NCBI GenBank assembly: GCA_943368475.1
Contig: CALRLF020000006.1
Coordinates: forward strand, 1 to 64,000
From: UBA1930 sp943368475
Lineage (GTDB): Bacteria; Bacteroidota; Bacteroidia; Chitinophagales; Chitinophagaceae
DNA length: 64,000 nucleotides
Direction: 5' to 3'
Shown here: piece by piece, positions 9,541 through 18,720 of the stretch
Layout of the letters: each line of letters begins with the position of its first letter
Numbering within the stretch: position 1 is the stretch's first letter
Position numbers and translations under genes: made by a program
The notes under the pieces: generated by a model
Told to the model about the DNA's origin: nothing
Seen by the model: only the letters and a program-made list of their open reading frames with translations
Database searches by the model: none

Positions 9541-10134
9541 TTGACAACACTTATTTTCGCCACTAATAATCAGCATAAAGTTGATGAAATAAGAAAAGTA
9601 ATTGGAGAGCAATTTGAACTATTAACCTTACAGGAAGCAGGAATTGAGATTGATATTCCTGAACCTTACGATACACTTCAGGAAAATGCTGCTACCAAAT
9701 CTGCAACCATTCACCAACTAACCAATAAAAACTGTTTTAGTGAAGATACTGGCTTAGAAGTAAGTGCATTAAATGGAGAGCCTGGTGTAAAAAGTGCAAG
9801 ATATGCTGGCGATGGGAAAAATTTTCAGGCTAATGTAGATAAATTGTTATTTAACCTAAATGGAAAAGAAGACCGAACTGCACGTTTTAGAACAGTTATT
9901 TCTTTGATTTTAGACAATCAAGAATACTTTTTTGAAGGTATTTGCGAAGGAACAATTATTGAAGAAAGTAAAGGGCTCAGTGGTTTTGGATACGACCCTA
10001 TTTTTATACCTACAGGTAGCAATAAAACTTTTGCAGAAATGAGCATCGACGAAAAGAATTTATATAGTCACAGACGCAAGGCGACTGACCAATTACTGAA
10101 TTTTCTATCCCAATATGGGACAAAAAATTCCTAA
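9541..10134 (+). CDS. rdgB: dITP/XTP pyrophosphatase (RdgB/HAM1 family)
   Basis: 197 residues from a TTG start at 9541, the typical length for this family. It hydrolyses dITP, dXTP and ITP to the monophosphates and keeps deaminated purines out of DNA and RNA. Seen motifs are LIFATNNQHK at the N-terminus, FSEDTGLEVSALNGEPG with the acidic metal site, SARYAG, SGFGYDPIF and SHRRKA near the end. The frame also opens at another TTG (9511), but that would overlap the upstream gene and add residues before the family's conserved first strand. No ATG is available near the start. Confidence 0.93.
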   Translation: MTTLIFATNNQHKVDEIRKVIGEQFELLTLQEAGIEIDIPEPYDTLQENAATKSATIHQLTNKNCFSEDTGLEVSALNGEPGVKSARYAGDGKNFQANVDKLLFNLNGKEDRTARFRTVISLILDNQEYFFEGICEGTIIEESKGLSGFGYDPIFIPTGSNKTFAEMSIDEKNLYSHRRKATDQLLNFLSQYGTKNS

Positions 10135-10263
10135 AAAAAGATTTTTTTTACTGTCGATGCAACCTTTCTAAACCAGCCATCATCATATATATACCAAACG
10201 TTCTCTTTTTTCCGTTTAAAAAGTTGAATGTTTAAATTCCAATTATCCTTTTAAAAAATCGAC

Positions 10264-10551
10264 ATGAACACTTCATCGGCAAAATCCCTTGATAATGAAT
10301 TATTAAGAGAAAACTGGGTTACCCTAACCAGTAGCCAACCTAAAGAACAAGCCAAAATATCATACCTCATGGTAGAAGAAGTAACACCACCCTCTTATAT
10401 ATGGAGCAAAGTTGTGCAACAACTTGACCAAGAGGTTAAGCCCACAAACAAACCTTCACCATTTTTACAATCGGATACTTCAATTAAAGTATTACTTATT
10501 ACTGGTGCAGTTGTTGCACTTACTGCAATACTTTGCTTTTTACTTTACTAA
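10264..10551 (+). CDS. Small single-pass membrane protein, unknown function
   Basis: 95 residues. Residues 1-72 are hydrophilic and the last ~20 (VLLITGAVVALTAILCFLLY) form one transmembrane helix that ends the protein, so it would be tail-anchored. The stretch PPSYIWSKVVQQLDQ before the helix resembles the juxtamembrane region of Bacteroidota anti-sigma factors, but there is no anti-sigma domain and no sigma factor nearby, so I do not assign that role. It follows rdgB by 129 bp and precedes the thioesterase by 23 bp. Confidence 0.55.
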   Translation: MNTSSAKSLDNELLRENWVTLTSSQPKEQAKISYLMVEEVTPPSYIWSKVVQQLDQEVKPTNKPSPFLQSDTSIKVLLITGAVVALTAILCFLLY

Positions 10552-10574
10552 AAGGTTTGTTGTATTTTGCATGC

Positions 10575-11012
10575 ATGCAAAGAGTAAAAATTAGTCTGCC
10601 AGAAAATTTCAATTTTTCGACGAATTTAAAAATTAGAATTACCGATTTAAATTATGGTGGTCATGTGGGCAACGATAGCTTTTTATCGCTGATACATGAG
10701 GCACGTCAGCAATATCTTCACCACCACGGTTATAGTGAAATGAATTTCGAGAACTGTGGTTTAATTATGGCTGACGCTTCTATTGAATTTAAGCATGAAT
10801 TAAACTATGGCGATACTGTAAAAATTTCTGTTACCGCAGTTGATTTTGATAAACTAGGATTCGACATATATTACTTACTAGAAATTATTCATCCCGAAAA
10901 AAACTTACTTGCTGGCAAAGCAAAAACAGGCATGCTATGTTATGACTATGCTAATAAAAAAAAGGCAGCTGTACCAACAATAGCTATAGAAAAATTAACT
11001 GCCAATACTTAA
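10575..11012 (+). CDS. Acyl-CoA thioesterase-like hotdog protein (4HBT family)
   Basis: 145 residues from the ATG at 10575; an upstream in-frame ATG at 10533 would overlap the previous gene and add a hydrophobic leader not seen in this family. The motif RITDLNYGGHVGNDSFLSL matches the active-site region of YbgC/FcbC-like thioesterases, with Asp and His in the expected places (D.N..GHV.N). Later segments (SIEFKHELNYGDTVKI and KAKTGMLCYD) fit the remaining hotdog strands. It probably cleaves an acyl-CoA or acyl-ACP thioester; the substrate is unknown. It converges with the peptidase gene, 7 bp between the stops. Confidence 0.85.
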   Translation: MQRVKISLPENFNFSTNLKIRITDLNYGGHVGNDSFLSLIHEARQQYLHHHGYSEMNFENCGLIMADASIEFKHELNYGDTVKISVTAVDFDKLGFDIYYLLEIIHPEKNLLAGKAKTGMLCYDYANKKKAAVPTIAIEKLTANT

Positions 11013-11019
11013 CTTAAAT

Positions 11020-13089
11020 TTACTTTAAAAAGCTTTCAGGAACTGGCTTCTGTAGTAAATTTTTGTAATAAAATATATACGCTTCTGTTCTATTGTGTGC
11101 ACCTTTTAGTCCACCAATTCCATGTCTTTCTCCGGGATATAACATCAACTCAAAATGCTTACCTGCATCTTCTAATTTATTAATCAACTGAATGCTGTTT
11201 TGTTGATGTACATTATCATCGGATGTTCCATGCACAATTCTTATTAACCCCTTGTATCTGTTCACATAATTCATCACATTGGTTTTTGCATATCCTTCCA
11301 CATTATCTGATGGTGTGTCCATATACCTTTCAGTATAATGTGTATCGTACAACTGCCAATCAGTGACTGAAGAATTAGCTATTCCATAATTGAAAACACT
11401 GGCACCATAAGTTAATGCCATACAAGTCATATAACCACCAAAGCTTCCTCCTGTAATACATAATTTACTGGTATCAACCCAAGGCTGTTGTTTAAGCCAC
11501 TTGCCAATTGCCATAAAATCTTCTATTTCATAAACACCCATTTGACGATGAATAAAATTCATACCTTTTTTACCAAAATGACCACTACTCCTATTATCGG
11601 CACTTACTTGTATTAAGCCTTCTTGAGCCCACCAAATATCTGTTGCTGATACATTCCATACATCGTACACCCTGCCTGCATTTGGACCTCCATAAACATT
11701 CATTAAAACAGGATATTTTTTTTGAGGATCGAAGTTTGCAGGATATGTAATTACAAAAGGTAAATCAAATAACCCATCAGTACTTTTTGCTCTAACTAAA
11801 CTCTTTTTGGGCAGTTCAATTTCATTAAAAGCTGTTCCTTTTATTTTTGCTATTTCATTTACAACTTTTCCTTTCATATCAATAATTGCAAGAGTCGACG
11901 GAACTTCGATGTTGCTATAATTGGCAATGAAGTATTTATTATTGGGCGATAGTTGAACATTGGTAAATGAGTAATTACCAAAGGTTAATCTTGTTAAGTT
12001 TTTTCCATCTAAAGAAGCAGAATATAAATCCCATCGGGCTGAATTTTCTTTACGTGCAGTAAAATATATTTTCTTATTAGCTTCATCTACTTTTAATAAA
12101 TCTCCAACCGTAAATTCACCATTGGTAATAGTATTTATTTGTTTGCCACCAATATCGTGCAAGTAATATTGATACCATCCGCTAACATCACTTTTTAAAA
12201 TAAATTGCTTTTTATTTTCAAGAAAGGTAATTCTATCATTATCGTCTAAATCAATCCAAGTACTTTGCTTTTCGTTATATACTTCTTCTTTACTACCAGT
12301 ACTCAAATTAACATTATAGATAATTAAATTATCTTGCCCTCTATTCATCCACTGAACAAAAAGTTGATTATCTGGAGAAAAATAAGGCATACCAAAATAT
12401 TGATCTTCTAGCTCATTAAAATCAGCCCAAGTAATTTTTCCAGTTTCTACATTAGCAATTCCAATTTTTACTTTAGGGTTTTTATTACCTGCTTTTGGAT
12501 AACGTTGTTTTTCCAAATATCCTTGCTGCCCATTAGCTACATAAATAGGAAAAACTGGCACTTCGCTATCATCAAAATGCATAAAAGCAATAAACTTACT
12601 ATCATTACTCCACCAAAAGGCTTTATACCTGCTTGCTCTACCCAAAATTTCTTCATAATACACCCAGGAAGCATATCCATTTAAAATAGAATCATTACCA
12701 TCAAATGTTAGCTGTTGTTCTTTACCATCGCTGGTTGATTGAATAAACAAATTATTTTTTAGCGTATATGCTATGTAACTTTTGTTAGGAGCCACTGTAA
12801 CATTTACAGCATTCTTGGGCGATGAAAAAGCTTGTTCAGCAATTGTCTCTCTTTTAAAAGGAGTTTTATCACCTGTTTTAATATCCAATATAAACTCATT
12901 ACTAGCATTAGCATTTTTTTCAATTAATGCCACATGTTCATCATCTATCCATTTAATAAAAGATGGTAAAGTTTTATACAAATTGGTTGGTGCATTTTTA
13001 AAAGTTTGCTCATAGGTAATTGCTTTTTTTTGAGCATAGCTACTGGTTAACCCAAAAGAAAATACAAGTGCAAACAAAGTATATTTCAT
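11020..13089 (-). CDS. Dipeptidyl peptidase IV-type S9 serine peptidase, exported
   Basis: 689 residues with a signal peptide ending SSYAQ. An N-terminal beta-propeller (about 60-450) carries the S9B marker WVYYEEILGR, whose two Glu bind the substrate N-terminus in DPP IV. The C-terminal alpha/beta hydrolase domain (about 470-689) has the catalytic triad in order: Ser549 in GGSFGGYMT, Asp624 in HGTSDDNVH and His656 in ERHG. It should release X-Pro or X-Ala dipeptides in the periplasm. It faces rightward neighbours on the same strand (the TonB receptor), separated by that gene's terminator, so it is a separate unit. Confidence 0.93.
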   Translation of the reverse strand: MKYTLFALVFSFGLTSSYAQKKAITYEQTFKNAPTNLYKTLPSFIKWIDDEHVALIEKNANASNEFILDIKTGDKTPFKRETIAEQAFSSPKNAVNVTVAPNKSYIAYTLKNNLFIQSTSDGKEQQLTFDGNDSILNGYASWVYYEEILGRASRYKAFWWSNDSKFIAFMHFDDSEVPVFPIYVANGQQGYLEKQRYPKAGNKNPKVKIGIANVETGKITWADFNELEDQYFGMPYFSPDNQLFVQWMNRGQDNLIIYNVNLSTGSKEEVYNEKQSTWIDLDDNDRITFLENKKQFILKSDVSGWYQYYLHDIGGKQINTITNGEFTVGDLLKVDEANKKIYFTARKENSARWDLYSASLDGKNLTRLTFGNYSFTNVQLSPNNKYFIANYSNIEVPSTLAIIDMKGKVVNEIAKIKGTAFNEIELPKKSLVRAKSTDGLFDLPFVITYPANFDPQKKYPVLMNVYGGPNAGRVYDVWNVSATDIWWAQEGLIQVSADNRSSGHFGKKGMNFIHRQMGVYEIEDFMAIGKWLKQQPWVDTSKLCITGGSFGGYMTCMALTYGASVFNYGIANSSVTDWQLYDTHYTERYMDTPSDNVEGYAKTNVMNYVNRYKGLIRIVHGTSDDNVHQQNSIQLINKLEDAGKHFELMLYPGERHGIGGLKGAHNRTEAYIFYYKNLLQKPVPESFLK

Positions 13090-13180
13090 GATTTAAAATT
13101 TGAACATTTTAAAAATGGAAGTTAACGTTATTCAATTCTTTAACGAAAACTCGAACACATTTTTTTAGGGTTTGTGCAAT

Positions 13181-13210
13181 AAAAAAGGAGCTGTTGCCAG
13201 CTCCTTTTTT
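13181..13210 (-). terminator. Terminator of the TonB receptor-OmpA gene
   Basis: Arms A6GGAGCT and AGCTCCT6 with a 6-base loop, lying 17 bases after the stop codon on the minus strand and ending in six T. It also reads as a hairpin in the other direction. Confidence 0.85.
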
Positions 13211-13226
13211 GAGATACAGTTTAAAC

Positions 13227-16200
13227 TTATTTCAATTTAATAATTACTCTTCTATTTTGGGCACGGCCATCAGCAGTTTTGTTATCTGCAACTGGTTGTG
13301 TGCTACCAAAACCTGTAGCAGTTATTCTATCTTCAGCAATACCTTTTTTAGCTAAATATGCTTTAACAGTATTTGCACGGTTTTGTGATAATTTTTGATT
13401 TGAAGCTTCATTACCAACATTATCAGTGTGACCTTCAATATCAACAGTTAAACCAGTTTCTGCTTTTAATTCATCAGCAATAATATCTAATGAGCTATAA
13501 GATGATTTTTTCAAATTAGCACTACCAGTTTCAAAAAGAATATTTTTAGCACTCATGTCAACTTTCTTTTGAACATCGGCTTTCTTTTCTTCAGGGCAAC
13601 CATTGTTGGCTATTGGACCTGCAACAGTAGGGCATTTATCGTAATCATCGTTTAAACCATCACCATCAGTATCTGGTACTGGGCAACCTTCGTACTTAGC
13701 AGTTCCTGGCTTGGTAGGGCATTTGTCTTTTGCATCTTCAATACCATCGCCATCAGTATCAGGGCAACCACCAAATATTTTAATACCTGCAACAGTAGGA
13801 CATTTATCTTCTGCATCAGTTACACCATCACCATCCTTATCAGGGCAACCATTCATAATTCTTGGTCCAGCAACTGTTGGGCATTTATCATCTTTATCTG
13901 GTGTACCATCACCATCAGTATCTTTTGGAGGTTCTGGTTTCTTCACTTCTACAATTGGAGCAGCAGGAGTTGGTTTTGGTTTTGGAACACTTTTAATGTT
14001 GGTTAAGTCGAAAGCCAAATTTGTGTACCAGTATCCACCATTAAACCCAAATTGAGTTACTGCACGGCTGTACAACAATCTTCCATCACTTGTATTAGCA
14101 AAATTTTTCACTTTATCAGGATATACATCACCAATATTGTTTGCACCCATTGTAATGTTCATCCAATAAATTGGTCTATAAGAAAGCGATAAATCTACAG
14201 TTGCCTTAGGTGAAAAAGATTCGTCTAATGCTGGATTTAATGGATCGTAGAAGAATTTTATTTGGCCAAAGTTGGTGTAACGTCCAGCCAAAGTCCATTT
14301 AGCAACTCTATAAGTTAAACCTAAAGTTGTTTTATCTCTTGGTTGTCCCCACTCTAATCTGCTTCTTTCAGTTCTGCTAAATAAAGCATTATTAGCCAAA
14401 TTAGGATCAGCAGCTAAAACAGGTGTTGATTGTACCTCTTGTACAGCAGTTTGATTATAGTTAAAAGCTAAAGTTGCTTCTAAAATACCTTTACCCGCTT
14501 TTACAGCACCAGAGTTTGCAACAACATCGATACCCTGAGTTTGTGTTTTAATAGAATTGGTAAAGAATGCTACTGAATTAATTTCAGGATAAGCATTCAA
14601 GATATTTGAAACTGTTGTACTGGTTGCTTTATTAAAAGTTCCTGTATATACAATTCTATCTTTAATGTCTATTTGGTAAGCATCTACAGTAATACTGAAA
14701 GGATTTCCTTTAAATGGTTTAGAAGTAAAACCAATACTGTATTGCATTGATTTTTCAGCACCCAACTTAGGAATACCAAAAGCATTAGCAATTGGACTTT
14801 CGTTACGTGCAGTTAAATTTTGTACTGGTACTAAATTACCGGCAATTGTTGTGAATACGGTAGATACCGAGCTAAATAATCTTTGGTGTAAAGAAGGAGC
14901 TCTAAAACCATTACTTACACTTGCACGAACAGTGAAAGCATCGCTGAATTTATAACGTGCTGCCAATTTACCTGCAATGTTGTTACCAAAATCACTGTAA
15001 CGCTCAAATCTTGCAGCTGCATTAAACATAAATTGATCGTTCACATCACTTTCAACATCTACATAAGCTGCACCCACTGCTCTGTCTTGATCAACAGCTG
15101 CAGCTGGTTGAAAACCAGGAAACACCTGTGCTCCACCTGCTTTTCCAGAAGCTGGATCGTAGTTTTTCCAGCTAGCTTCTTCGCCTGCATTAATCTTGTA
15201 CTTTTCCCATCTGATTTCTCCACCCCAACCTACGTTGAAAGTTTTTAAATTCAGGTTCTTTCCAAAATCTTTACTTGCATTAAAGTTTAAAGTGTTTTGA
15301 CGGAAATACAACTGACCAGCATAAAACTGAGTTTGAGCATTTTTACCCAATGCATACTGAGAAGCATTGTTAGAGTTGTTAACATCGAAGCTGATAGAAT
15401 TAAAACCGTAGCTATTGCCTAAATCCCATTTCCAACCTTTGGTAACTCCATCAATACCTGCAACATAACTTCTATCTCTAACTACTGTTAAAATATGTGG
15501 TAAAAATCCATCAGGATATAAATCAGCAATTACTTGAGCAGTTTGTTTTGGATAACGATAAAAACCAGCAGCATCACCTTTTCTATGACCTGTTAAAATA
15601 CTACCAGTGAAGTTAATTTTATCATTGATTGGGAAACCAAAGTTTGCACCAAATCCAACATTATCAGCTTTTGAATTACCCAATAATAAATTGCCCTTAC
15701 GGCTAAAGTTTCTTTCAATAATTAATTGATTGTCTAAAGCAACATTGTTGGTATAAACAGTATTAGTGTATTCGCCAACACGATTGGTTGCTTCTCTAAA
15801 ACGCAAATCAGCAAACAAATCCATGTAACCTTTTTTACCCAATGCAAAAGCATGGTTAGCAGTTATCGATTTTGTTAAACCATCGCCTAAATATTGTTGT
15901 CCTAAATGAACATTTACATTGGTACGCTTTACATCTTTTTTCAAAACAATGTTTATTACGCCACCAATTGCATCTGAACCATATTGAGAAGCAGCACCAT
16001 CACGTAAAATTTCAATTTTTTCTATTGAAGAAGATGGAATGGCATTTAAATCTGTTCCTACAGATCCTCTACCAGTTGTGCCATTGATATTTACCAATGC
16101 AGTATTGTGTCTACGACGACCATTTACCAAAACCAATACCTGATCAGGGCCTAAACCACGTAAAGTAGCAGGATCGATATGATCAGTTCCATCAGAAATG

Positions 16201-16694
16201 GTTTGACGAGCTGAATTAAATGATGGAGCCACAAAGTTGATCATTTGTGTAGGCTCTACCTGACCAGTTAACTGTAAATCTTTTGATGAAAAAACATCAA
16301 TTGGTGCTACAGTTTGCGTATTTGAACGAGTTATTGTAGAACGTGTTCCTACAACAGTAACTTTTTGTAAATCTTCATTCTTTTGTAATTCAACATCTAG
16401 GTTATACACCTGATTAGCTACTACAGTTACCGTAAAATTCTTTTTTTGGTGACCAACATAGCTCACAACTACTGTGTAAGTACCTGGTTTTACTTTTAAA
16501 GTAAACGCTCCTGTTGTGTTTGAGTGTGTACCAACACCTTTACCATCCAAGACTACAGATGCACCTTCTAAAGATTCTTTTGAATTTTTTACAGTTCCTT
16601 TAATGGTAGCCATTTGAGCAATCGCAGCATTCGCAAGCAATGTAAATAGAGCCACTAAACAAAAAGAACTTAGCCTTACAGCAAAATTTCTCAT
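13227..16694 (-). CDS. TonB-dependent receptor fused to a TSP3 linker and OmpA peptidoglycan-binding domain
   Basis: 1155 residues. The signal peptide ends AIAQ at residue 27. A carboxypeptidase-regulatory-like domain (about 29-110) precedes a TonB plug (about 115-255, with LRGLGPDQVLVLVNGRRRH and EILRDGAASQYGSDAIGG) and an outer-membrane barrel up to ~905. After a Pro/Lys linker come four thrombospondin type-3 calcium-binding repeats (925-1035, DTDGDGxxDxxDKCPT...GCP) and an OmpA-like domain (1045-1155, with IEGHTDNVGNEASN, LSQNRANTV and QNRRV). TonB receptors normally end with the barrel. An even strand number puts the extra domains in the periplasm, where OmpA domains grip peptidoglycan. 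The substrate is unknown; no SusD follows. It is divergent from the ggt gene with a ~290-bp shared leader. Confidence 0.93.
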   Translation of the reverse strand: MRNFAVRLSSFCLVALFTLLANAAIAQMATIKGTVKNSKESLEGASVVLDGKGVGTHSNTTGAFTLKVKPGTYTVVVSYVGHQKKNFTVTVVANQVYNLDVELQKNEDLQKVTVVGTRSTITRSNTQTVAPIDVFSSKDLQLTGQVEPTQMINFVAPSFNSARQTISDGTDHIDPATLRGLGPDQVLVLVNGRRRHNTALVNINGTTGRGSVGTDLNAIPSSSIEKIEILRDGAASQYGSDAIGGVINIVLKKDVKRTNVNVHLGQQYLGDGLTKSITANHAFALGKKGYMDLFADLRFREATNRVGEYTNTVYTNNVALDNQLIIERNFSRKGNLLLGNSKADNVGFGANFGFPINDKINFTGSILTGHRKGDAAGFYRYPKQTAQVIADLYPDGFLPHILTVVRDRSYVAGIDGVTKGWKWDLGNSYGFNSISFDVNNSNNASQYALGKNAQTQFYAGQLYFRQNTLNFNASKDFGKNLNLKTFNVGWGGEIRWEKYKINAGEEASWKNYDPASGKAGGAQVFPGFQPAAAVDQDRAVGAAYVDVESDVNDQFMFNAAARFERYSDFGNNIAGKLAARYKFSDAFTVRASVSNGFRAPSLHQRLFSSVSTVFTTIAGNLVPVQNLTARNESPIANAFGIPKLGAEKSMQYSIGFTSKPFKGNPFSITVDAYQIDIKDRIVYTGTFNKATSTTVSNILNAYPEINSVAFFTNSIKTQTQGIDVVANSGAVKAGKGILEATLAFNYNQTAVQEVQSTPVLAADPNLANNALFSRTERSRLEWGQPRDKTTLGLTYRVAKWTLAGRYTNFGQIKFFYDPLNPALDESFSPKATVDLSLSYRPIYWMNITMGANNIGDVYPDKVKNFANTSDGRLLYSRAVTQFGFNGGYWYTNLAFDLTNIKSVPKPKPTPAAPIVEVKKPEPPKDTDGDGTPDKDDKCPTVAGPRIMNGCPDKDGDGVTDAEDKCPTVAGIKIFGGCPDTDGDGIEDAKDKCPTKPGTAKYEGCPVPDTDGDGLNDDYDKCPTVAGPIANNGCPEEKKADVQKKVDMSAKNILFETGSANLKKSSYSSLDIIADELKAETGLTVDIEGHTDNVGNEASNQKLSQNRANTVKAYLAKKGIAEDRITATGFGSTQPVADNKTADGRAQNRRVIIKLK

Positions 16695-16988
16695 ATCAGT
16701 TTTTTTTTAAGAGATTTACTAACGTAGACTCCTACTAAAAATGTTAGGAGCATGTTAAACTATCAGCAATATTACAGAAGCAAAGGCAAAAACCGAAAAA
16801 AAATAGCTTTTACAGCATTGCTGCATAAAATTGTTGCCCTTTTTATACGGCTGCACCTTGCTTTTATAAAAAAATGAAAATCAGTAACTAAAATCTGCTA
16901 TAAAGTATTAGATAATTGCATTTCATTTGTAAAGAGAACGCTAATAATTGGTTGAAAAGAATACCACATATTGCTAAATACAAACACA
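16695..16988. promoter_or_regulatory. Divergent intergenic region between the TonB receptor and gamma-glutamyltransferase genes
   Basis: About 290 bases that must hold both promoters. On the receptor side an inverted repeat CTCCTA / TAGGAG (16729-16734 and 16745-16750) would form a small hairpin in the receptor mRNA leader. I found no clean TAnnTTTG box with a -33 partner in either direction, and no gene. Confidence 0.4.
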
Positions 16989-18710
16989 ATGATTAAACAA
17001 TTTTCATGTATTGTTTTATTTTTTACGGCTTTTTCGCTTTTTGCACAGCAGAAAACAAACTGGCTAGGAACTGGAAAAGTTGTAGACCCTTACCATTACC
17101 AACAAATAAAATCTGCCAGTTACACAAATGCAGCAGTCAGTTCAGCACATCCATTGGCAAGTATGGTTGGTGCAGAGATTATGAAAAAAGGAGGAAACGC
17201 ATTTGATGCTGCCATCGCAACACAATTAACATTAGCAGTTGTATATCCTGTTGCAGGAAATATTGGTGGTGGCGGTTTTTTAGTAGGCAGGAAAAAAAAT
17301 GGTGACTTAATTGGACTAGATTATAGAGAAGAAGCTCCAAGTAAAGCTAGTAGAGATATGTATCTAGATAAAGATGGTAAAGCCCAAACCAATTTATCGC
17401 AAAATGGCCATTTAGCTGCTGGTGTTCCAGGAACAGTTGCTGGTTTATTTGCAACAATGAAGTATGCTAAATTGAAAATGAAAGATTTAATTCAACCTGC
17501 CATTGATATTGCTGAGTTTGGTTTTGTAATAACCAATCGTGAAGCAGCCAATTTAAATACCACAAAAACAGATTTTGTTAAATACAATACCCATACCCCT
17601 GCTTTTGTAAAACAACAAAAATGGAATGCTGGCGATACCTTAATTCAAACAGAATTAGCCAATACTTTAAAACGCATTAGAGATAATGGAGCTAAAGGTT
17701 TTTATGAAGGCGAAACGGCCAACTTAATTATTGATGAAATGAAAAAAGGTGGTGGAATTATTGCTTTAGAAGATTTAAAAAACTATACAGCTAAAACCAG
17801 AAACTTACTATCATTTAATTATAAAGGATTTGAAATTATTGGTTTTCCGCCACCGAGTAGTGGTGGTATTATTTTATTGCAAATGATGAAAATGGTGAGT
17901 AAATACCCTATAGCAAAATATGGTTTTCAAACTGCTGAAAGTGTGCAATTAATGGTTGAAGCAGAAAGAAGGGCTTATGCAGACAGAGCAGAACATTTAG
18001 GTGACCCTGATTTTTGGAAAGTGCCTTTAAAAACATTGCAAAGCGATGATTACATAGCCAACAGAATGAAAGATTTTACGCCTGGTAAAGCCAGCAAAAG
18101 CTCTGAAATAAAAGGTGGGATAATTAAAGAAAGTGAGCAAACCACACACTTAAGTGTGTATGATAAAGATGGAAATATGGTTAGTGTTACCACTACCCTA
18201 AATGGAGGCTATGGCAGTAAAACAGTAGTTGGTGGAGCTGGCTTTTTATTGAACAATGAAATGGATGACTTTAGTATTAAACCAGGTGTACCAAATATGT
18301 TTGGTGCAATTGGTGGCGATGCAAATGCAATACAACCGGGAAAACGCATGTTAAGTAGTATGTGTCCTGTAGTTGTTACAAAAAATGGAAAGCCATATAT
18401 TGTTGCAGGTACACCTGGTGGTACAACAATACCAACATCGGTTTTTCAAACACTGATGAATTTATTAGAGTTTGAAATGAGTGTTGATGATGCTGTAAAC
18501 AAACCCAAATTTCATCACCAACATTTGCCCGACGATGTGAAAGTTGAAAATACTTTTCCCGTAGAAATTAGACAACAACTGGAAGCAATGGGTTATAAAA
18601 TTACCGAAAGAGCACCCATTGGAAGAACAGAAGTGATACGTATTAATGGCAAAAGAAAAATTGAAGTTGCAGCCGATAAACGTGGAGACGATAGCGTTGC
18701 AGGTTATTAA
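16989..18710 (+). CDS. ggt: Gamma-glutamyltranspeptidase, periplasmic
   Basis: 573 residues from the ATG at 16989, chosen over one six codons upstream because it starts directly on a signal peptide (MIKQF... ending LFAQQ). The Ntn-hydrolase proenzyme is autocleaved before the catalytic Thr at about 385, seen in EQTTHLSV. Other landmarks are GGNAFDAAIATQLTLAVVYP, GNIGGGGF, the glutamate-binding REEAP and the oxyanion-side PGKRMLSSMCP. It hydrolyses or transfers the gamma-glutamyl group of glutathione. The size fits the undivided precursor. It converges on the acyltransferase with 10 bp between the genes. Confidence 0.95.
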   Translation: MIKQFSCIVLFFTAFSLFAQQKTNWLGTGKVVDPYHYQQIKSASYTNAAVSSAHPLASMVGAEIMKKGGNAFDAAIATQLTLAVVYPVAGNIGGGGFLVGRKKNGDLIGLDYREEAPSKASRDMYLDKDGKAQTNLSQNGHLAAGVPGTVAGLFATMKYAKLKMKDLIQPAIDIAEFGFVITNREAANLNTTKTDFVKYNTHTPAFVKQQKWNAGDTLIQTELANTLKRIRDNGAKGFYEGETANLIIDEMKKGGGIIALEDLKNYTAKTRNLLSFNYKGFEIIGFPPPSSGGIILLQMMKMVSKYPIAKYGFQTAESVQLMVEAERRAYADRAEHLGDPDFWKVPLKTLQSDDYIANRMKDFTPGKASKSSEIKGGIIKESEQTTHLSVYDKDGNMVSVTTTLNGGYGSKTVVGGAGFLLNNEMDDFSIKPGVPNMFGAIGGDANAIQPGKRMLSSMCPVVVTKNGKPYIVAGTPGGTTIPTSVFQTLMNLLEFEMSVDDAVNKPKFHHQHLPDDVKVENTFPVEIRQQLEAMGYKITERAPIGRTEVIRINGKRKIEVAADKRGDDSVAGY

Positions 18711-18720
18711 ATAATATTAT

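Noticed and set aside
13600..13930. Regularly spaced DNA repeats that might suggest a CRISPR array
   Set aside because: The units are coding repeats (DTDGDG...CPT) with variable lengths and no unique spacers.
13711..14055. 114-codon plus-strand frame with regular SVxGQP repeats
   Set aside because: It is the antisense reading of the TSP3 calcium repeats of the TonB receptor; the regularity comes from the real gene.
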